A stretch of 64,000 nucleotides of DNA, from assembly GCF_902459745.1 (NCBI RefSeq), contig NZ_CABPSJ010000002.1, positions 744,001-808,000 of the forward strand, written 5' to 3'. How positions within the stretch are numbered: the stretch's first letter is position 1; each line of letters opens with the position of its first letter. The position numbers were made by a program, and so were the translations under genes. Shown here piece by piece: positions 50,483-60,659 of the stretch. This stretch comes from Pandoraea communis. GTDB taxonomy: Bacteria; Pseudomonadota; Gammaproteobacteria; Burkholderiales; Burkholderiaceae. The notes under the pieces were generated by a model. That model saw only the letters and a program-made list of their open reading frames with translations, made no database searches and had not been told where the DNA came from.

Positions 50483-51343
50483 CTACTTAGCGTATTTTTT
50501 TGCCCCGGCAACGCAGACAACAGCGCCCAGCGTTGCGATCAGCATCGTCCAGCTCACGCTCTCGTGAAGCAACAGCGCGGCAAGCCCGAGCCCCATGAAG
50601 GGTTGGAACAATTGAAGCTGACCGACTGCGGCAATGCCACCCTGTGCGAGTCCTTGATACCAGAAGACGAAGCCGAGCAACATGCTGAATATCGACACGT
50701 AACCGAGGCTGAACCAGGCGGGGCCGCTCACGTGCGCAAACGAATCGGGGCGCGTAAAGAGTGCGAGGATCAGCATCATCGGCAGCGACAGGACCAGCGC
50801 CCAACTAATGACCTGCCAGCCGCCAAGCTTGCGCGAAAGGCGCGCGCCTTCGGCATAGCCCAAGCCGCAAACGACGATGGCAGCGAGCATCAGCAGGTCG
50901 CCGGCGAGCGACGCTTCACCGCCTCCCATGAGCGCATAGCCGACCACGAACGCGCTTCCGATGACGGAGAACACCCAGAACAAGGGCTTCGGGCGCTCTC
51001 CGCGCAAAACCGCGAATGCCGCAGTGCAAAGCGGAAGCAGCCCGAGAAACACGATCGAATGCGCAGAGGTGACATGTTGCAGGGCCAGCGCCGTCAGCAA
51101 TGGGAAACCAACCACACCGCCCAGCGCAGTCAGCGCTAGCGATGGCAGGTCCTTGACGTCCGGTCGACGCTGCTTGAGCAGTACGAGTAACGCCAGGCTC
51201 AGCAATGCGGCGATCGTGGCTCGTGCACACGTCAGGAACGTCGGATCGAAGTCCTTCACCGCAACACGTGTCGCTGGCAGTGACCCGGCAAATATCGCGA
51301 CGCCAATAGAACCGTTTACCCAACCGCTCGTTGACTTATCCAC
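50483..51343 (-). CDS. EamA/DMT-family transporter
   Basis: Drug/metabolite transporter of 286 residues with ten predicted membrane segments in two EamA repeats. Clues are GSLPATRVAVKDFDPTFLTC at the start, ALQHVTSAHSIVFLGLLPLC, and FQPFMGLGLAALLLHESVSW near the end. Members export amino acids or small metabolites. It is divergent from a MocR-type regulator, a common pairing in which the regulator controls the transporter. Confidence 0.9.
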   Translation of the reverse strand: MDKSTSGWVNGSIGVAIFAGSLPATRVAVKDFDPTFLTCARATIAALLSLALLVLLKQRRPDVKDLPSLALTALGGVVGFPLLTALALQHVTSAHSIVFLGLLPLCTAAFAVLRGERPKPLFWVFSVIGSAFVVGYALMGGGEASLAGDLLMLAAIVVCGLGYAEGARLSRKLGGWQVISWALVLSLPMMLILALFTRPDSFAHVSGPAWFSLGYVSIFSMLLGFVFWYQGLAQGGIAAVGQLQLFQPFMGLGLAALLLHESVSWTMLIATLGAVVCVAGAKKYAK

Positions 51344-51557
51344 TTCCCTCTCCGTGAGCCGGCGCGAGCGCGGCGGCCAAAGCGCAATGTCAAAATCGGC
51401 GCATTCACGTCTCTGCTTCTCGTCTCTGCTTCTCGCCGCGCTCCGGGGGAATTGGGTCGGTAAATATCTCCCAAGAACTTGAAACCTGAGATGCGCGCGT
51501 GCATTGTATGGGCGATGTGCAGCACAAGTGAAATAATTGTCATGGATACATTTGACG

Positions 51558-52898
51558 ATGGGAAAAGCTCGCTACAAGACGCTCGTCGATGCAATCGCTG
51601 CGGAGATTAAAGAGGGGCGGCTGCTTCCCGGCGCTCGCCTGCCGACCCACAGAGAATTTGCGGCCAGGGAGGGGCTCGCGCTGGTCACGGCGACCCGTGT
51701 GTTTGCCGAGCTGGAGGCAATGGGGCTGGTCAGTGGGGAAGTGGGTCGAGGCACCTTCGTGCGAGACATCTCGCTTCCGAGCGGCCATGGAATTGACCAA
51801 CAGGACTTTGTGGCGGCGGGCACGGTGGACCTGAATTTCAACTACCCTTCGCTACCGGGCCAAACCGACATGCTGCGAATTGCGTTGCGGCAACTCGCGT
51901 CCTCCGGCGACCTCGAAGCGGCATTGAGATATCAGCCGCACAGCGGACGACCAATAGAACGAGCCGCCGTGGCACGTCATCTCGCGTGCCGGGGCCTGAC
52001 CGTTGAAGGTTCCGATGTGTTGATAGTCAACGGCGCCCAGCATGGTCTGACGGTCGCCGTCATGGCGTTGCTGAAACCCGGCGACGTAGTCGCCGTAGAT
52101 GCATTGACTTACCCCGGATTCAAAGTGCTGGCCGACGTGCATCGATTGGAACTGGTACCGGTGCCGATCTCCGCGACGGGCCCGGACCTGGATGCGCTGG
52201 CGAGCCTCTGCGTCAAACGACGGGTTCGCGCGGTCTATGCGATGCCGACAATGCACAACCCGATGGGCTGGGTTCTGGACCTTCAATGGCGTGAGCGTCT
52301 GGTCGAAATAGCGCAGAAACATGGACTCGTTATCATCGAAGATGCCGCCTATGCATTTCTTGCGGACAACCCGCCGCCGCCTCTCGCCGCATTGGCGCCG
52401 GAGACAACGGTGTATGTTTCCGGGCTATCGAAAAGTGTCGCGACGGGGCTGCGATTTGGATTTGCTTCGGCACCCAAGACGTGGATACCGGCAATGGAAC
52501 GTACCGTGAGGGCTACAACCTGGAACGCCCCCGCCGTGATGACGGCCATCGCTTGCGGGTGGATCGACGATGGTACGGTCGCGCGGCTTGAAGAGGAAAA
52601 GCGGCAAGACGCGACGTTGCGGCAGGCAATTGCAGCGAATATCTTGTCGGGCCTGTCGCTCGTGCGGCACCCGTCGTCGTATTTCCTCTGGCTGCCGCTT
52701 GAGCCTGAGGTCAGAGCGGATCTGGTGGCCATGGCACTGATGCGACAGGGCATCTCCGTGTCGACGTCAGAACCCTTTGCTACGTCGTCTCACAGCACGC
52801 AAGCGATACGGCTGGCGCTGGGTTCGGTCGACATCCCGAAACTCCGCCAAGCGCTGCAATCCGTGAAGCAGGTCGTTCTCAGCCACCGGGACCTGTAG
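51558..52898 (+). CDS. MocR-family regulator (GntR HTH + aminotransferase-like domain)
   Basis: PLP-binding regulator of 446 residues. The GntR-type winged helix is at residues ~1-70 (YKTLVDAIAAEIKEGRLLPG; LPTHREFAAREGLALVTATR). The rest has a class I/II aminotransferase fold; YVSGLSKSVATGLRFGF carries the PLP-binding Lys (about residue 293). It probably senses an amino compound and controls the divergent EamA exporter. ATG 51558 is used; an in-frame TTG at 51537 is less likely. Confidence 0.9.
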   Translation: MGKARYKTLVDAIAAEIKEGRLLPGARLPTHREFAAREGLALVTATRVFAELEAMGLVSGEVGRGTFVRDISLPSGHGIDQQDFVAAGTVDLNFNYPSLPGQTDMLRIALRQLASSGDLEAALRYQPHSGRPIERAAVARHLACRGLTVEGSDVLIVNGAQHGLTVAVMALLKPGDVVAVDALTYPGFKVLADVHRLELVPVPISATGPDLDALASLCVKRRVRAVYAMPTMHNPMGWVLDLQWRERLVEIAQKHGLVIIEDAAYAFLADNPPPPLAALAPETTVYVSGLSKSVATGLRFGFASAPKTWIPAMERTVRATTWNAPAVMTAIACGWIDDGTVARLEEEKRQDATLRQAIAANILSGLSLVRHPSSYFLWLPLEPEVRADLVAMALMRQGISVSTSEPFATSSHSTQAIRLALGSVDIPKLRQALQSVKQVVLSHRDL

Positions 52899-53062
52899 GC
52901 GCTCCCGTTCATTCCCATCGGGAAGTGCCATGGAACCCATGAAGAGTTCATATCAACGTTATGCAACAAAAAAGTTGAGCACGCTAAGCCGGTATTGGCG
53001 GATGCAGTGATCTGAACGGGGCCTCTCCAATGATGGAGAAAGAAGTGCATCTGCGGTGCCTT

Positions 53063-53929
53063 TCACTCTCGAGAAGTGAGTGTGAAGTTTCGCCATTCCC
53101 GTGGCGTCATACTGCATTGCGCCTTGAATGCGCGGGAAAGCGCGGCTTCACTGCCGTAGCCAACCTCAATCGCGATCACCTTTAGCGGTCGCCCCTGTCG
53201 CAATGCCTGCTGCGCCAACCTGATACGCCACCCCTGAAGATAAGCACCGGGGGTACAGCCAACAACACTGCGAAAACTGTTGGCGAACACGGTACGCGAC
53301 ATCCCCGAGATGCTAGCCAGTGTATCCAGCGACCATTCCTGTCCCGGTTGCTCGTGCATCGCCACCAGGGCTTTGCGCAGCCTGGGGTGCGACAAGCCGG
53401 CCATCATGCCACCGCTGATCTGCCCCGTCTCCATCAGGTGCCGCAACACCTGCACTAACACAACCTCGAACAACCGGTCGATCAGTACATGCCGACCGCA
53501 GTTGTTGCCGAATGCTTCATCGAACAACAGTGTCAGCACTTGATCGGCACCATCGACGTCATCCAGCGCTACGCATATGACGTCGGGCAACGCAGCCGAC
53601 ACCGGATTTGAAATTCCACCATCGAATTGAAGATCTGCACAGACCAGGTCTGCGCCACGCTGGGCGTCGGTAACAAAGCGCCTGGACATGGGGCGCGGAT
53701 AGAGCAGCAGACTCGGAACGCTCACCTGAAGCGCGGGGCGTCCCGGATGAATGACCTCCATCGCCCCTCTCCTGACCAGATGCATCTGCCCTCCCTCGAG
53801 TGGGGCAGAGAAGTCGGTGATGCCACACATGGCGCCCGAATGGAACATACGCGCGCTTACTGGGAAGTGGTTCAGCAATGCCCCCAAGCGGTCAGTGCAT
53901 GCTTCGATCAATTTGGAACTCTGTATCAA
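53063..53929 (-). CDS. AraC-family regulator (cupin_6 type)
   Basis: AraC-type regulator of ~288 residues. The N-terminal cupin-like part (SGAMCGITDFSAPLEGGQMH; VPSLLLYPRPMSRRFV) is of the cupin_6 type. The C-terminal double helix-turn-helix has WSLDTLASISGMSRTVFANS and PLKVIAIEVGYGSEAALSRA. There is no ATG near the start: TTG at 53929 or 53911 must serve, so the exact start is uncertain. It is divergent from an ohr remnant and an esterase gene, which it probably controlled. Confidence 0.85.
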   Translation of the reverse strand: MIQSSKLIEACTDRLGALLNHFPVSARMFHSGAMCGITDFSAPLEGGQMHLVRRGAMEVIHPGRPALQVSVPSLLLYPRPMSRRFVTDAQRGADLVCADLQFDGGISNPVSAALPDVICVALDDVDGADQVLTLLFDEAFGNNCGRHVLIDRLFEVVLVQVLRHLMETGQISGGMMAGLSHPRLRKALVAMHEQPGQEWSLDTLASISGMSRTVFANSFRSVVGCTPGAYLQGWRIRLAQQALRQGRPLKVIAIEVGYGSEAALSRAFKAQCSMTPREWRNFTLTSRE

Positions 53930-53934
53930 GTTTT

Positions 53935-53947
53935 TCGTATTTTACGA
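53935..53947. promoter_or_regulatory. Small inverted repeat in AraC/ohr divergent promoter
   Basis: TCGTA-TTT-TACGA lies between the AraC gene and the ohr remnant, close to the AraC start. It is a plausible operator for this divergent promoter. Confidence 0.3.
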
Positions 53948-54027
53948 GACTTAAAGTACTTATTCCAGTTCTACAGTTCGTCCTGCCGCTTGGCACTACT
54001 CACCCCTCAAGTCACAAGGAGTACATC

Positions 54028-54212
54028 GTGTCGATCGAAAAAATTCTGTACCACGCCCAGGCGACCGATGGTCGCGAAGGGAGCGCCATCTCATCAGCGC
54101 ACCTGGTCTTCCTCGTGAACAAGCCCAGGCGTTGGTCGACAAGGCCCACATCGTCTGCCCGCACTCCAACGCGACGCGCAACAACATCGATGTGCGCTTG
54201 AGCCTCGTTTGA
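54028..54212 (+). pseudogene. ohr: ohr (OsmC-family peroxide resistance) remnant with internal deletion and frameshift
   Basis: Begins with GTG at 54028 (AAGGAG eight bases upstream): [22 protein letters not shown], the N-terminus of Ohr-type organic hydroperoxide reductases. After ~23 residues the frame breaks. In another frame the DNA ends [20 protein letters not shown]-like, then [10 protein letters not shown] and stop at 54212: the Ohr C-terminus with its resolving Cys (CPHSNATR). About 80 residues in between are missing, including the peroxidatic Cys, so no active enzyme can be made. Confidence 0.85.
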
Positions 54213-54261
54213 GTCTCCTGGTCTCCTTCATCGTCAACCCCTCAACTAAAGGATTAGCAAC

Positions 54262-55275
54262 ATGAAAGTCACACACAAACTTATTGCCGCTTCCGCGATG
54301 GCTCTGGCATCCACCCTGTCTCTGGCGGCAGGTAGCCCGGGTGTCGAACACAATACCCAAGCCTTCCTTGAAGCCTTGGCTAAGGGCGGTGGCCAGCCAC
54401 TGGAGACGCTGGCGCCTGCCGATGCTCGTCAGGTACTTGTCAGCGCGCAGAAGGGGGCAAAGCTGCCGCCTGCAGACGTGAGCGAGAAGACCATCACCGC
54501 CGATGGCAAGCAGATCGTGCTCAACATCGTTCGCCCCGCAGGCGCCAAAGGCGTGCTGCCCGCGTTTATCTTCGTGCACGGCGGCGGCTGGATCTTGGGC
54601 GACTTCCCGACGCACGAACGCTTCGTACGCGACCTGGTTGCCGATTCCGGCGCGGTGGGGATTTTCGTGAACTACACTCCTTCGCCCGAGGCGCGTTACC
54701 CCATGGCAATCAACGAGATCTACGCTGCCACAAAGTGGGTGGCCGACAACGGCGCGCAGATCAACGTGGACGGAAAGCGGCTGGCCATTGTGGGCAACAG
54801 CGTGGGCGGCAACATGGCCACAGTGGTGGCGCTGATGGCTAAAGCCAAGGGCTCGCCCGCATTGCGTTCGCAGGTGCTGTTCTGGCCCGTCACGGACGCC
54901 AACTTCGAGAACGCGTCTTACGATGCGTATGCCAACGGCCACTTCCTGACCAAGGACATGATGAAGTGGTTCTGGGATGCTTACACGACCGACCCGAAGC
55001 AGCGCCAGGAAATTTACACCTCGCCGCTGCTGGCGACGCCGGAACAGCTGAAGGGCCTCCCGCCGACGCTGATCCAGACGGCCGAGAAAGACGTGCTGCG
55101 CGATGAAGGTGAAGCCTACGCCCGCAAGCTGGACGCCGCTGGCGTGAATGTGGTCGCGACCCGCTACAACGGCATGATTCACGACTTCGGCCTGCTCAAT
55201 GCGCTGGCCGATTTGCCAACCACTCGCGCGGCTCTGCACCAAGCCAGCGAAGAGCTGAAGGCCCGTTTGCGTTAA
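54262..55275 (+). CDS. Exported alpha/beta hydrolase (HSL-type esterase)
   Basis: Secreted alpha/beta hydrolase of 337 residues with a signal peptide (MKVTHKLIAASAMALASTLS ... LAA). The oxyanion motif HGGGW and the nucleophile Ser in GNSVGG (about residue 178) are those of the hormone-sensitive-lipase group, with GNSVGG in place of the usual GDSAGG. The acid is probably Asp in AEKDVLRDE and the His in GMIHDFG. It lies 50 bases after the ohr remnant, with AAAGGA before the ATG. A strong terminator follows. Confidence 0.9.
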   Translation: MKVTHKLIAASAMALASTLSLAAGSPGVEHNTQAFLEALAKGGGQPLETLAPADARQVLVSAQKGAKLPPADVSEKTITADGKQIVLNIVRPAGAKGVLPAFIFVHGGGWILGDFPTHERFVRDLVADSGAVGIFVNYTPSPEARYPMAINEIYAATKWVADNGAQINVDGKRLAIVGNSVGGNMATVVALMAKAKGSPALRSQVLFWPVTDANFENASYDAYANGHFLTKDMMKWFWDAYTTDPKQRQEIYTSPLLATPEQLKGLPPTLIQTAEKDVLRDEGEAYARKLDAAGVNVVATRYNGMIHDFGLLNALADLPTTRAALHQASEELKARLR

Positions 55276-55283
55276 CTTGATTT

Positions 55284-55323
55284 CGTCAGACAAGGCCGCT
55301 TTTCGGCCTTGTCTGACGTTTTT
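55284..55323 (+). terminator. Intrinsic terminator after esterase gene
   Basis: A 15-bp perfect stem CGTCAGACAAGGCCG/CGGCCTTGTCTGACG with a CTTTT loop, followed by five Ts. It separates the esterase unit from the convergent tRNA and rpoD genes. Confidence 0.92.
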
Positions 55324-55464
55324 CGTTTAACCTCTCAGAGGTCAACCCGGCATGCCAACGTTATCATTCCCATCCATCCCCGGCTGAATGTGTACATAGC
55401 AAAAAAAATGCCCACCACAAAGGGTGAGCATCTTCAAAGAACGGCCGGAAAGCCGCGTAGATAT

Positions 55465-55540
<76 letters not shown>

Positions 55541-55568
55541 GCAACTACCGGCGCTCGCTCAACAGCAA

Positions 55569-58193
55569 TCAATTGCCTTCGAGGAACGACTTAAGCTTGT
55601 CGGAGCGGCTCGGGTGACGCAACTTGCGCAGCGCCTTGGCTTCGATCTGACGAATACGCTCGCGCGTCACGTCAAACTGCTTGCCCACTTCCTCAAGCGT
55701 ATGATCCGTGCTCATCTCGATACCGAAACGCATGCGCAGCACTTTGGCCTCGCGCGGCGTCAGCGAATCAAGCACGTCCTTCACGACGTCGCGCATACTA
55801 CCATGCAATGCGGCGTCAGCAGGTGCTACCGTGCCAGTATCTTCGATGAAATCACCCAAGTGCGAATCGTCGTCGTCACCGATCGGCGTTTCCATGGAGA
55901 TCGGCTCCTTCGCGATCTTCATGATCTTGCGGATCTTGTCCTCCGGCATTTCCATCTTCTCGGCCAGCGTCGCCGGATCCGGCTCAACACCGGTTTCCTG
56001 CAGAATCTGACGCGAAATCCGGTTCATCTTGTTGATCGTTTCGATCATGTGCACCGGAATACGGATGGTACGTGCCTGGTCAGCGATCGAACGCGTAATG
56101 GCCTGACGAATCCACCACGTCGCGTACGTTGAGAACTTGTAACCACGACGGTATTCGAACTTGTCCACCGCCTTCATCAGGCCGATGTTGCCTTCCTGAA
56201 TCAGATCCAGGAACTGCAGGCCGCGGTTCGTATACTTCTTCGCGATCGAAATCACCAGACGCAAGTTCGCTTCGGTCATCTCGCGCTTGGCCTTGCGCGC
56301 ACGTCGCTCACCTTCGGCCATCTTGCGATTGACGTCCTTGAGTTCCGTGAGCGGCAACACCACACGCGCCTGCAGGTCGATCAGCTTCTGCTGCAGTTCC
56401 CGCACGGCCGGCACGTTACGTTCCACCACCGAGCTGTAAGCCTTGTTGTCGGCCACAACGGTGTAGATCCAGTCGACATTGGTTTCGTTGCCCGGGAAAC
56501 GCTGCACGAAATCCGCACGCGGCATGCCGCACTTGTCGACCACGATGTTCAGAATCGCACGCTCGATGTTCCGCACTTCGTCCACTTGCGAACGCAGCGT
56601 GTCGCATAGACGCTCGACCGTACGCGCCGTGAAGCGAATCGTCATCAGTTCCATCTGGATGGCTTCGCCCGCCTTCACATACGGCTTCGACTGATAACCT
56701 TCCTTCTCGAACGCACGACGCATCTTGCCGAACCACTCGGCGATCACGGAGAACTTGGCGAGCGCGTCACGCTTGAGCTGCTCGACCTGCGCAGCCGAAG
56801 CAGCAGCACCACTGCTGCTGTCGTCTTCCTCGTCCGATTCGGCTTCCTCTTCTTCCGCTTCTTCCTCCGCATCCGCGTCGAAATCCTCGTCTTCGGAGGC
56901 GGCTGCCGCAACGGCATCCGCATTCGGATCGATCAGGCCATCGACCACTTCGTCGATGCGCATTTCTTCACGTTCGACCTTTTCGGCCATTGCCAGAATC
57001 TCGGCAATCGTCGTCGGGCACGCGGAAATGGCCTGCACCATGTGCTTCAGGCCTTCCTCGATGCGCTTGGCGATCTCGATTTCGCCTTCGCGCGTCAGCA
57101 GCTCAACCGTCCCCATTTCACGCATGTACATACGCACCGGATCGGTCGTGCGGCCGAACTCGGAATCGACGGTCGACAGGGCCGCTTCCGCTTGCTCCTC
57201 AACTTCGTCGTCCGTCGCGGCATTCGGCGCATTGTCGTTGAGCAACAGCGTTTCGGCATCCGGCGCCTGCTCGTAGACGGCCACGCCCATGTCGTTAAAC
57301 GTAGCGATCACGCCTTCCAGCGCGTCGCCCTCCACCACGTCGTCAGGCAGGTGGTCGTTGATCTCTGCAAAGGTCAGGAAGCCACGTTCCTTGCCCAGCT
57401 TGATCAGTGTCCTCAGTTTGCCGCGACGCTCCTCAAGTTCCTCGGCCGTACCGGGCTGGTGCGAGGAAAATGCGTCCTTGAGCAGTGCTTTCTCTTTTGC
57501 CCGGCGATCACGCGCCTTCTGCTTTTCCACTTTGGTCTGATCTTCGTTCACGGGTTGATCATTAGTATTCGCTGCAACGTTCTGCCCTCCCGAAGCGGCG
57601 GTCTTCGCGGCCTTGCCACGCGTCTTGGAGACGGTAAGTGCAACTGCTGCCGGCGTGACTTCCACTGCCTCGGGTTTGCTTGAAGCCCCGGTCTTGCGTG
57701 GGACTCGCGTCGCAGGCGTACTGCGGCCCGCCAAGGTCGACGCCTTGGCGGTGGTTGCGCTCTTCGCGCTTTTTTCAGCGGGTTGTCGGGCTTGCGGTTT
57801 CCCGCCTGCCGTCGCCTTCGCAGTCGTTGCCGTCGTCGTCGCTTTGACGGATGGCTCGGACTTCACCGTCGGCTTGGCCGCTTTCGCAGCCCCCACCGTC
57901 GCGGCGGTCGCACTCTTGCGCTTGGTGACATCGGTCACCTTCGCAGCCGTCTTGCCGGTCGTCTTCGTTGCGCCGGCGGCTGCCTTAACTTGCGTAGTAC
58001 GTTTCGCCGAACTTGCCTGGCTGGCCGTTTTCGTCTTGGCTTGCGCAACCGCGCCAGCTTTTACGGCAACGCCAGCTTTTGCGGAGCGAGACGCCCCCTT
58101 CCCACCAGACGCCGCCGCCGCGCTTGTCGCGCGCTTTGCCTTCGGTGAAGGGATAACCGTCTTTTTTCCGCTGGTCGTTGTCATCTTTGCCAT
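55569..58193 (-). CDS. rpoD: Primary sigma factor RpoD with a very long basic N-terminal tail
   Basis: Housekeeping sigma-70, 874 residues from ATG 58193. Regions 1.2-4.2 are present: [20 protein letters not shown] (1.2); an acidic nonconserved region ([20 protein letters not shown]); [20 protein letters not shown] (2.3-2.4); and the region 4.2 helix [20 protein letters not shown]. Before region 1.1 comes a ~230-residue Ala/Lys/Thr-rich tail resembling histone H1-like DNA-binding tails. E. coli RpoD has 613 residues. dnaG precedes it, as usual. Confidence 0.97.
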   Translation of the reverse strand: MAKMTTTSGKKTVIPSPKAKRATSAAAASGGKGASRSAKAGVAVKAGAVAQAKTKTASQASSAKRTTQVKAAAGATKTTGKTAAKVTDVTKRKSATAATVGAAKAAKPTVKSEPSVKATTTATTAKATAGGKPQARQPAEKSAKSATTAKASTLAGRSTPATRVPRKTGASSKPEAVEVTPAAVALTVSKTRGKAAKTAASGGQNVAANTNDQPVNEDQTKVEKQKARDRRAKEKALLKDAFSSHQPGTAEELEERRGKLRTLIKLGKERGFLTFAEINDHLPDDVVEGDALEGVIATFNDMGVAVYEQAPDAETLLLNDNAPNAATDDEVEEQAEAALSTVDSEFGRTTDPVRMYMREMGTVELLTREGEIEIAKRIEEGLKHMVQAISACPTTIAEILAMAEKVEREEMRIDEVVDGLIDPNADAVAAAASEDEDFDADAEEEAEEEEAESDEEDDSSSGAAASAAQVEQLKRDALAKFSVIAEWFGKMRRAFEKEGYQSKPYVKAGEAIQMELMTIRFTARTVERLCDTLRSQVDEVRNIERAILNIVVDKCGMPRADFVQRFPGNETNVDWIYTVVADNKAYSSVVERNVPAVRELQQKLIDLQARVVLPLTELKDVNRKMAEGERRARKAKREMTEANLRLVISIAKKYTNRGLQFLDLIQEGNIGLMKAVDKFEYRRGYKFSTYATWWIRQAITRSIADQARTIRIPVHMIETINKMNRISRQILQETGVEPDPATLAEKMEMPEDKIRKIMKIAKEPISMETPIGDDDDSHLGDFIEDTGTVAPADAALHGSMRDVVKDVLDSLTPREAKVLRMRFGIEMSTDHTLEEVGKQFDVTRERIRQIEAKALRKLRHPSRSDKLKSFLEGN

Positions 58194-58256
58194 AGCGATC
58201 TCGCTTGCCAGAAAACAGCCCACTGAAAACTTTCCATTATAGCACGCGGGCTTACC

Positions 58257-60140
58257 TCAACTTCGCGCGCCTCCTGTGCCGACCGGAGCCAGCAACCGCT
58301 TCAATTCGTCGCGTTGCCGCGACAGCGCCTGAGCATGGCGCAATTCATCGGACGTCAATGACGGCCGCTTGAAAATCGTCTCCAGCGCTTCGCACAGCCC
58401 ATCGTATTGCAAACGCCGAATCGCGCTTCGCAACTCCGTGAGCCGCAGTGCAATCTGTTCCTCGCGACGCTCGACCTGCGCCTCATCGGCCGGGTCGAAC
58501 AACAGCAGGTCGCGAGCGTTCTCTTCGAACGCGAGGATTTCGCGAATAATGTCGTCGAAACTCGCCCAGTTCGGCGATGCCCGCAACCGATCCGACATGA
58601 AGCGGAAATCGGCCTGGGCTCCCATTTCGCGACAATGCGCCAGCACCTCCGAGAAAATCTCGGCGTGGTGACGTCCATCCTGCAAAATCTTGGTCTCTTC
58701 TTCGGTCAATTCGTTTCCGAGCACCGGAAACATCAGCAGGTTCTGCAGTGCCCGATGCTCGGTGCCCATCACGCGCCGCTTCTCGCGCTTGGCCGGCGCC
58801 TTGTCCCACGTGTTCTGCCGGCGCGCCACGCTGATCTGCAACTCGCACAGCTCAGCCACTTCCTCTACCGAACTACCCACCCGCTCGGCCAGCGCATGCA
58901 GAATCTGCCCTCGCAGGGCATTCGCCGGCATCTGCTGCAGCAGCGGCTTCGCCTCGAACAGCGCACGCGCCCGGCCCTCGGGCTGATGCATCTCTTTACC
59001 GGCCGTCACTTCGCCAATCAGGAACTGCGACAGCGGCATGGCTCGCGACACCTCTTCGGCAAACGCGTTCGCGCCGTATTCACGCACGTAGCTGTCCGGA
59101 TCGTGCTCGCTGGGCAGGAACAGGAACTTGAAGCTCCGGTTGTCATCCGCATGCTGCAAACAGGCTTCCAGCGCACGGCGTGCCGCCCGGCGGCCCGCCG
59201 CGTCACCGTCAAAGCTGAACACCACCGTCTCGGTCTGGCGCAACAGCTTCTGGACATGCATGGGCGTGCACGCCGTACCCAATGTAGCCACCGCCTGCGG
59301 AAACCCAAGCTGCGCCAGCGCGACCACATCCATATACCCTTCCACTACCAGTACGTAGCCCGCGTCGCGAATACCGGTGCGCGCCTCGAACAGGCCGTAC
59401 AGCTCACTACCCTTGCTGAAAAGCGGTGTTTCAGGCGAGTTCAGATACTTCGGCTCACCTTTGTCCAGCACTCGTCCGCCGAAGGCGATCACCTGCCCCT
59501 TCGTGTTCCGGATCGGGAACATGATCCGGTCGCGAAAACGGTCATAACGACGCTTCGCGCCGCCCCCCTCGCCCTTCTCACTCTCGATGACGAGACCGGC
59601 GTCGAGCAACTGATCGTCACGGTAGTTCTGAAACGCGGCCTCAAGGTTCTGCCAGGCATCCGGGGCATACCCCAGCCCGAAATGCGCGGCGATTTCACCC
59701 GTCAACCCGCGCCGCTTCAAATATTCGATGGCGACCGGCGCTCCTCGCAATTGTTTGCGGTAGTAGTCGCAGGCACGCGTCATGACGTCGACCAGACCAA
59801 GGGTTTGCGCCCGTTGCGCGGCAGGTGCCGGCGCGCCAGGTATCGGCGCTTCACGCGGCACATCCAGCCCGACGTTGCGGGCCAACTCCTCGACAGCTTC
59901 GACAAATCCGAGTCCGGCATGCTCCATCAGGAAGCTGATCGCGCTGCCGTGCGCGCCACACCCAAAGCAGTGATAGAACTGCTTGGTGGGACTCACCGTA
60001 AATGAGGGCGACTTCTCGTTATGAAAGGGGCATAGCCCCATGAAGTTCGCCCCGCCTTTCTTCAACTGAACGTAGCGACCCACCACCTCGACGATATCGA
60101 CGCGGTTGAGGAGGTCCTGCAGGAACGACTGGGGAATCAC
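58257..60140 (-). CDS. dnaG: DNA primase DnaG
   Basis: Replicative primase of 627 residues. The zinc-binding part is at C37, H40, C58 and C61 (GLCPFHNEKSPSF; HCFGCGAHG). TOPRIM motifs VVEGYMDVVAL and FSFDGDAAGRRAAR are in the middle, followed by the C-terminal DnaB-binding part. The family start M(I)PQSFLQDLL fits GTG 60140; the ATG at 60182 would add 14 atypical residues. It lies between yqeY and rpoD. Confidence 0.96.
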   Translation of the reverse strand: MIPQSFLQDLLNRVDIVEVVGRYVQLKKGGANFMGLCPFHNEKSPSFTVSPTKQFYHCFGCGAHGSAISFLMEHAGLGFVEAVEELARNVGLDVPREAPIPGAPAPAAQRAQTLGLVDVMTRACDYYRKQLRGAPVAIEYLKRRGLTGEIAAHFGLGYAPDAWQNLEAAFQNYRDDQLLDAGLVIESEKGEGGGAKRRYDRFRDRIMFPIRNTKGQVIAFGGRVLDKGEPKYLNSPETPLFSKGSELYGLFEARTGIRDAGYVLVVEGYMDVVALAQLGFPQAVATLGTACTPMHVQKLLRQTETVVFSFDGDAAGRRAARRALEACLQHADDNRSFKFLFLPSEHDPDSYVREYGANAFAEEVSRAMPLSQFLIGEVTAGKEMHQPEGRARALFEAKPLLQQMPANALRGQILHALAERVGSSVEEVAELCELQISVARRQNTWDKAPAKREKRRVMGTEHRALQNLLMFPVLGNELTEEETKILQDGRHHAEIFSEVLAHCREMGAQADFRFMSDRLRASPNWASFDDIIREILAFEENARDLLLFDPADEAQVERREEQIALRLTELRSAIRRLQYDGLCEALETIFKRPSLTSDELRHAQALSRQRDELKRLLAPVGTGGARS

Positions 60141-60209
60141 TGGATCGATGCCATCGCGATGCGGTGACGCGCCGTCGCGCAAACGACGGCAACTTGCCGC
60201 ACCACAGAA

Positions 60210-60659
60210 TTACGCAGCCAACGCCGCCTTCACTTGCGCGGACACGGCCGTCATGTCAGCCCGACCGGCCAACAGGCCCTTGAGCACACCCATGACCTTG
60301 CCCATGTCCTGCGGACCGGCAGCGCCGGTTTGCGCCACGGCGGCCTTGACCGCTTGCGCGACTTCGTCTGCCGAAAGCTGCTGCGGCATATAGACCCGGA
60401 GCACTTCGAGTTCGGCAGCCTCCTTGTCGGCCAGATCGGTACGGCCGGCAGCCTGGAACTGGCTGATGGAATCCTTTCGCTGCTTGATCAGTTTGTCGAC
60501 GATAGCAACAACCGCTGCGTCATCGTCCAGAGAGATGCGCTCGTCGACTTCCTTTTGTTTGATTGCCGCGAGCAGCAGCCGGATGGTCCCCAGTTTGTCG
60601 GCGGCCTTGGCACGCATGGCCGTCTTCATGTCTTCGTTGATGCGTTCTTTCAGACTCAT
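60210..60659 (-). CDS. yqeY: GatB/YqeY domain protein
   Basis: YqeY-family protein of 149 residues, standard length. Typical segments are MSLKERINEDMKTAMRAKAA, KLGTIRLLLAAIKQKEVDER and YMPQQLSADEV, with the GatB/YqeY helical tail. It may act on aminoacyl-tRNA metabolism. It precedes dnaG, as in many beta-proteobacteria; the rpsU gene that usually precedes it is not present upstream. Confidence 0.94.
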   Translation of the reverse strand: MSLKERINEDMKTAMRAKAADKLGTIRLLLAAIKQKEVDERISLDDDAAVVAIVDKLIKQRKDSISQFQAAGRTDLADKEAAELEVLRVYMPQQLSADEVAQAVKAAVAQTGAAGPQDMGKVMGVLKGLLAGRADMTAVSAQVKAALAA

